DNA of 6,084 nucleotides from positions 1 through 6,084 of the forward strand of contig JAQICW010000261.1 of assembly GCA_027858355.1 (NCBI GenBank), given 5' to 3'. The DNA is from Desulfobacula sp. (lineage in GTDB: Bacteria; Desulfobacterota; Desulfobacteria; Desulfobacterales; Desulfobacteraceae). Of the stretch, positions 5,918-6,084 are shown piece after piece (within the stretch, counting starts at the first letter, position 1; each line of letters starts with the position of its first letter). Below the pieces are notes generated by a model. It had not been told where the DNA came from. It worked only from the letters and a program-made list of their open reading frames with translations, and did no database searches. The position numbers and the translations under genes are program-made.

Positions 5918-5956
5918 TTAAATGAGGGAAATTTTGGGCGAAGAGCAGAAGGGTCA

Positions 5957-6084
5957 ATGGATTGGAATGAAAATACTTGGGTTGAAAATGGGTTATTTTA
6001 TGCTGCTTTCGCAGTATTAAATACCCTCAAAATCAAATTAAACTTATTTAGCAATTCAGCTTCAATTTGTACCATCTATAATTA
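5957..6084 (+). CDS. Possible start of an unrecognised gene, cut by the right edge
   Basis: An open frame begins at ATG 5957-5959 and is still open at the window end, giving 42 complete codons. The protein starts MDWNENTWVENGLFY and continues with a mildly hydrophobic stretch AAFAVLNTL, then a Lys/Asn/Ser-rich part. GAAGGG at 5948-5953 is only three bases before the ATG, so the ribosome site is closer than ideal. The frame also has no stop back to TGA 5909-5911, so an earlier start is conceivable, but no good codon is seen there. I do not recognise a family. The length is short enough that chance cannot be excluded. Confidence 0.3.
   Translation, partial: MDWNENTWVENGLFYAAFAVLNTLKIKLNLFSNSASICTIYN

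Larger units (their letters stand above)
5567..5956. other. Intergenic stretch without a convincing gene
   Basis: About 390 AT-rich bases lie between the candidate promoter of the YccF-like gene and a possible gene start at 5957. All reading frames are short or lack ribosome sites and family-like sequence. The stretch does contain an intrinsic terminator, a possible minus-strand promoter and a tandem decamer, listed separately. GGAGGAGG at 5875-5882 looks like a strong ribosome site on the plus strand, but no start codon follows at a usable distance. Confidence 0.6.

Noticed and set aside
5960..5990. Near-tandem GGAATGAAAAT / GGGTTGAAAAT pattern
   Set aside because: The copies differ at several positions and simply encode two similar tripeptides (NEN, VEN) in the open frame at 5957; nothing indicates a functional repeat.
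5922..6020. Plus-strand 32-codon frame starting at ATG 5922
   Set aside because: No ribosome site precedes it, and it overlaps in another frame the longer open frame at 5957, which looks more protein-like.

Overview
The window looks like chromosomal DNA of an anaerobic, Gram-negative, moderately AT-rich bacterium. A sulfate- or sulfur-metabolising member of the Desulfobacterota, of the Desulfobacteraceae type, is my best guess. The reasons are a two-subunit oxygen-sensitive iron-sulfur dehydratase/reductase with its ATP-driven activator, and next to it an outer-membrane lipid A deacylase, which requires an LPS-bearing outer membrane. Taxonomy is inferred from gene content only.

Left part (1-3517, + strand). 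A catabolic operon encodes the small subunit (315-1427) and large subunit (1442-2671) of a 2-hydroxyacyl-CoA dehydratase / benzoyl-CoA reductase family enzyme, followed by one BcrA/BadF/HgdC-type activator ATPase (2750-3517). The activator would inject one low-potential electron, at the cost of ATP, into the [4Fe-4S] clusters of the two-subunit enzyme. A single 255-residue activator suggests a homodimeric activator and a dehydratase rather than a complete BcrCBAD benzoyl-CoA reductase, although the order small subunit, large subunit, activator resembles bcrCBA. The substrate cannot be read from the sequence.

Two gene relics flank or interrupt this operon. Upstream (1-295) is what looks like the decayed C-terminus of an Old Yellow Enzyme-type NADH:flavin oxidoreductase, with an apparent one-base deletion at a CxxC motif and a nonsense codon. 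Between the large subunit and the activator (2673-2753) lies a 26-codon open fossil. It joins the first residues of a short-chain dehydrogenase (FDLKNKVCIVT) directly to the last residues of one (QTLMNDGGATAI), and its stop overlaps the activator start as ATGA. The ancestral operon therefore probably also carried a flavin reductase and an SDR, and has been trimmed while keeping the dehydratase core.

Middle (3534-4592, + strand). An LpxR/DUF2219 outer-membrane lipid A 3'-O-deacylase follows after 16 bases and probably starts at TTG.

Right part (4638-6084). Two minus-strand genes converge on lpxR: a membrane-anchored protein with three TPRs (4638-5267), and upstream of it a 45-codon YccF-like membrane protein (5372-5509) that looks truncated. 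From about 5510 to 5956 there is no convincing gene. That stretch holds a candidate promoter for the small gene, a good minus-strand intrinsic terminator (5660-5684), a possible minus-strand promoter feeding it, and a short tandem repeat. A possible gene start at 5957 runs off the right edge.
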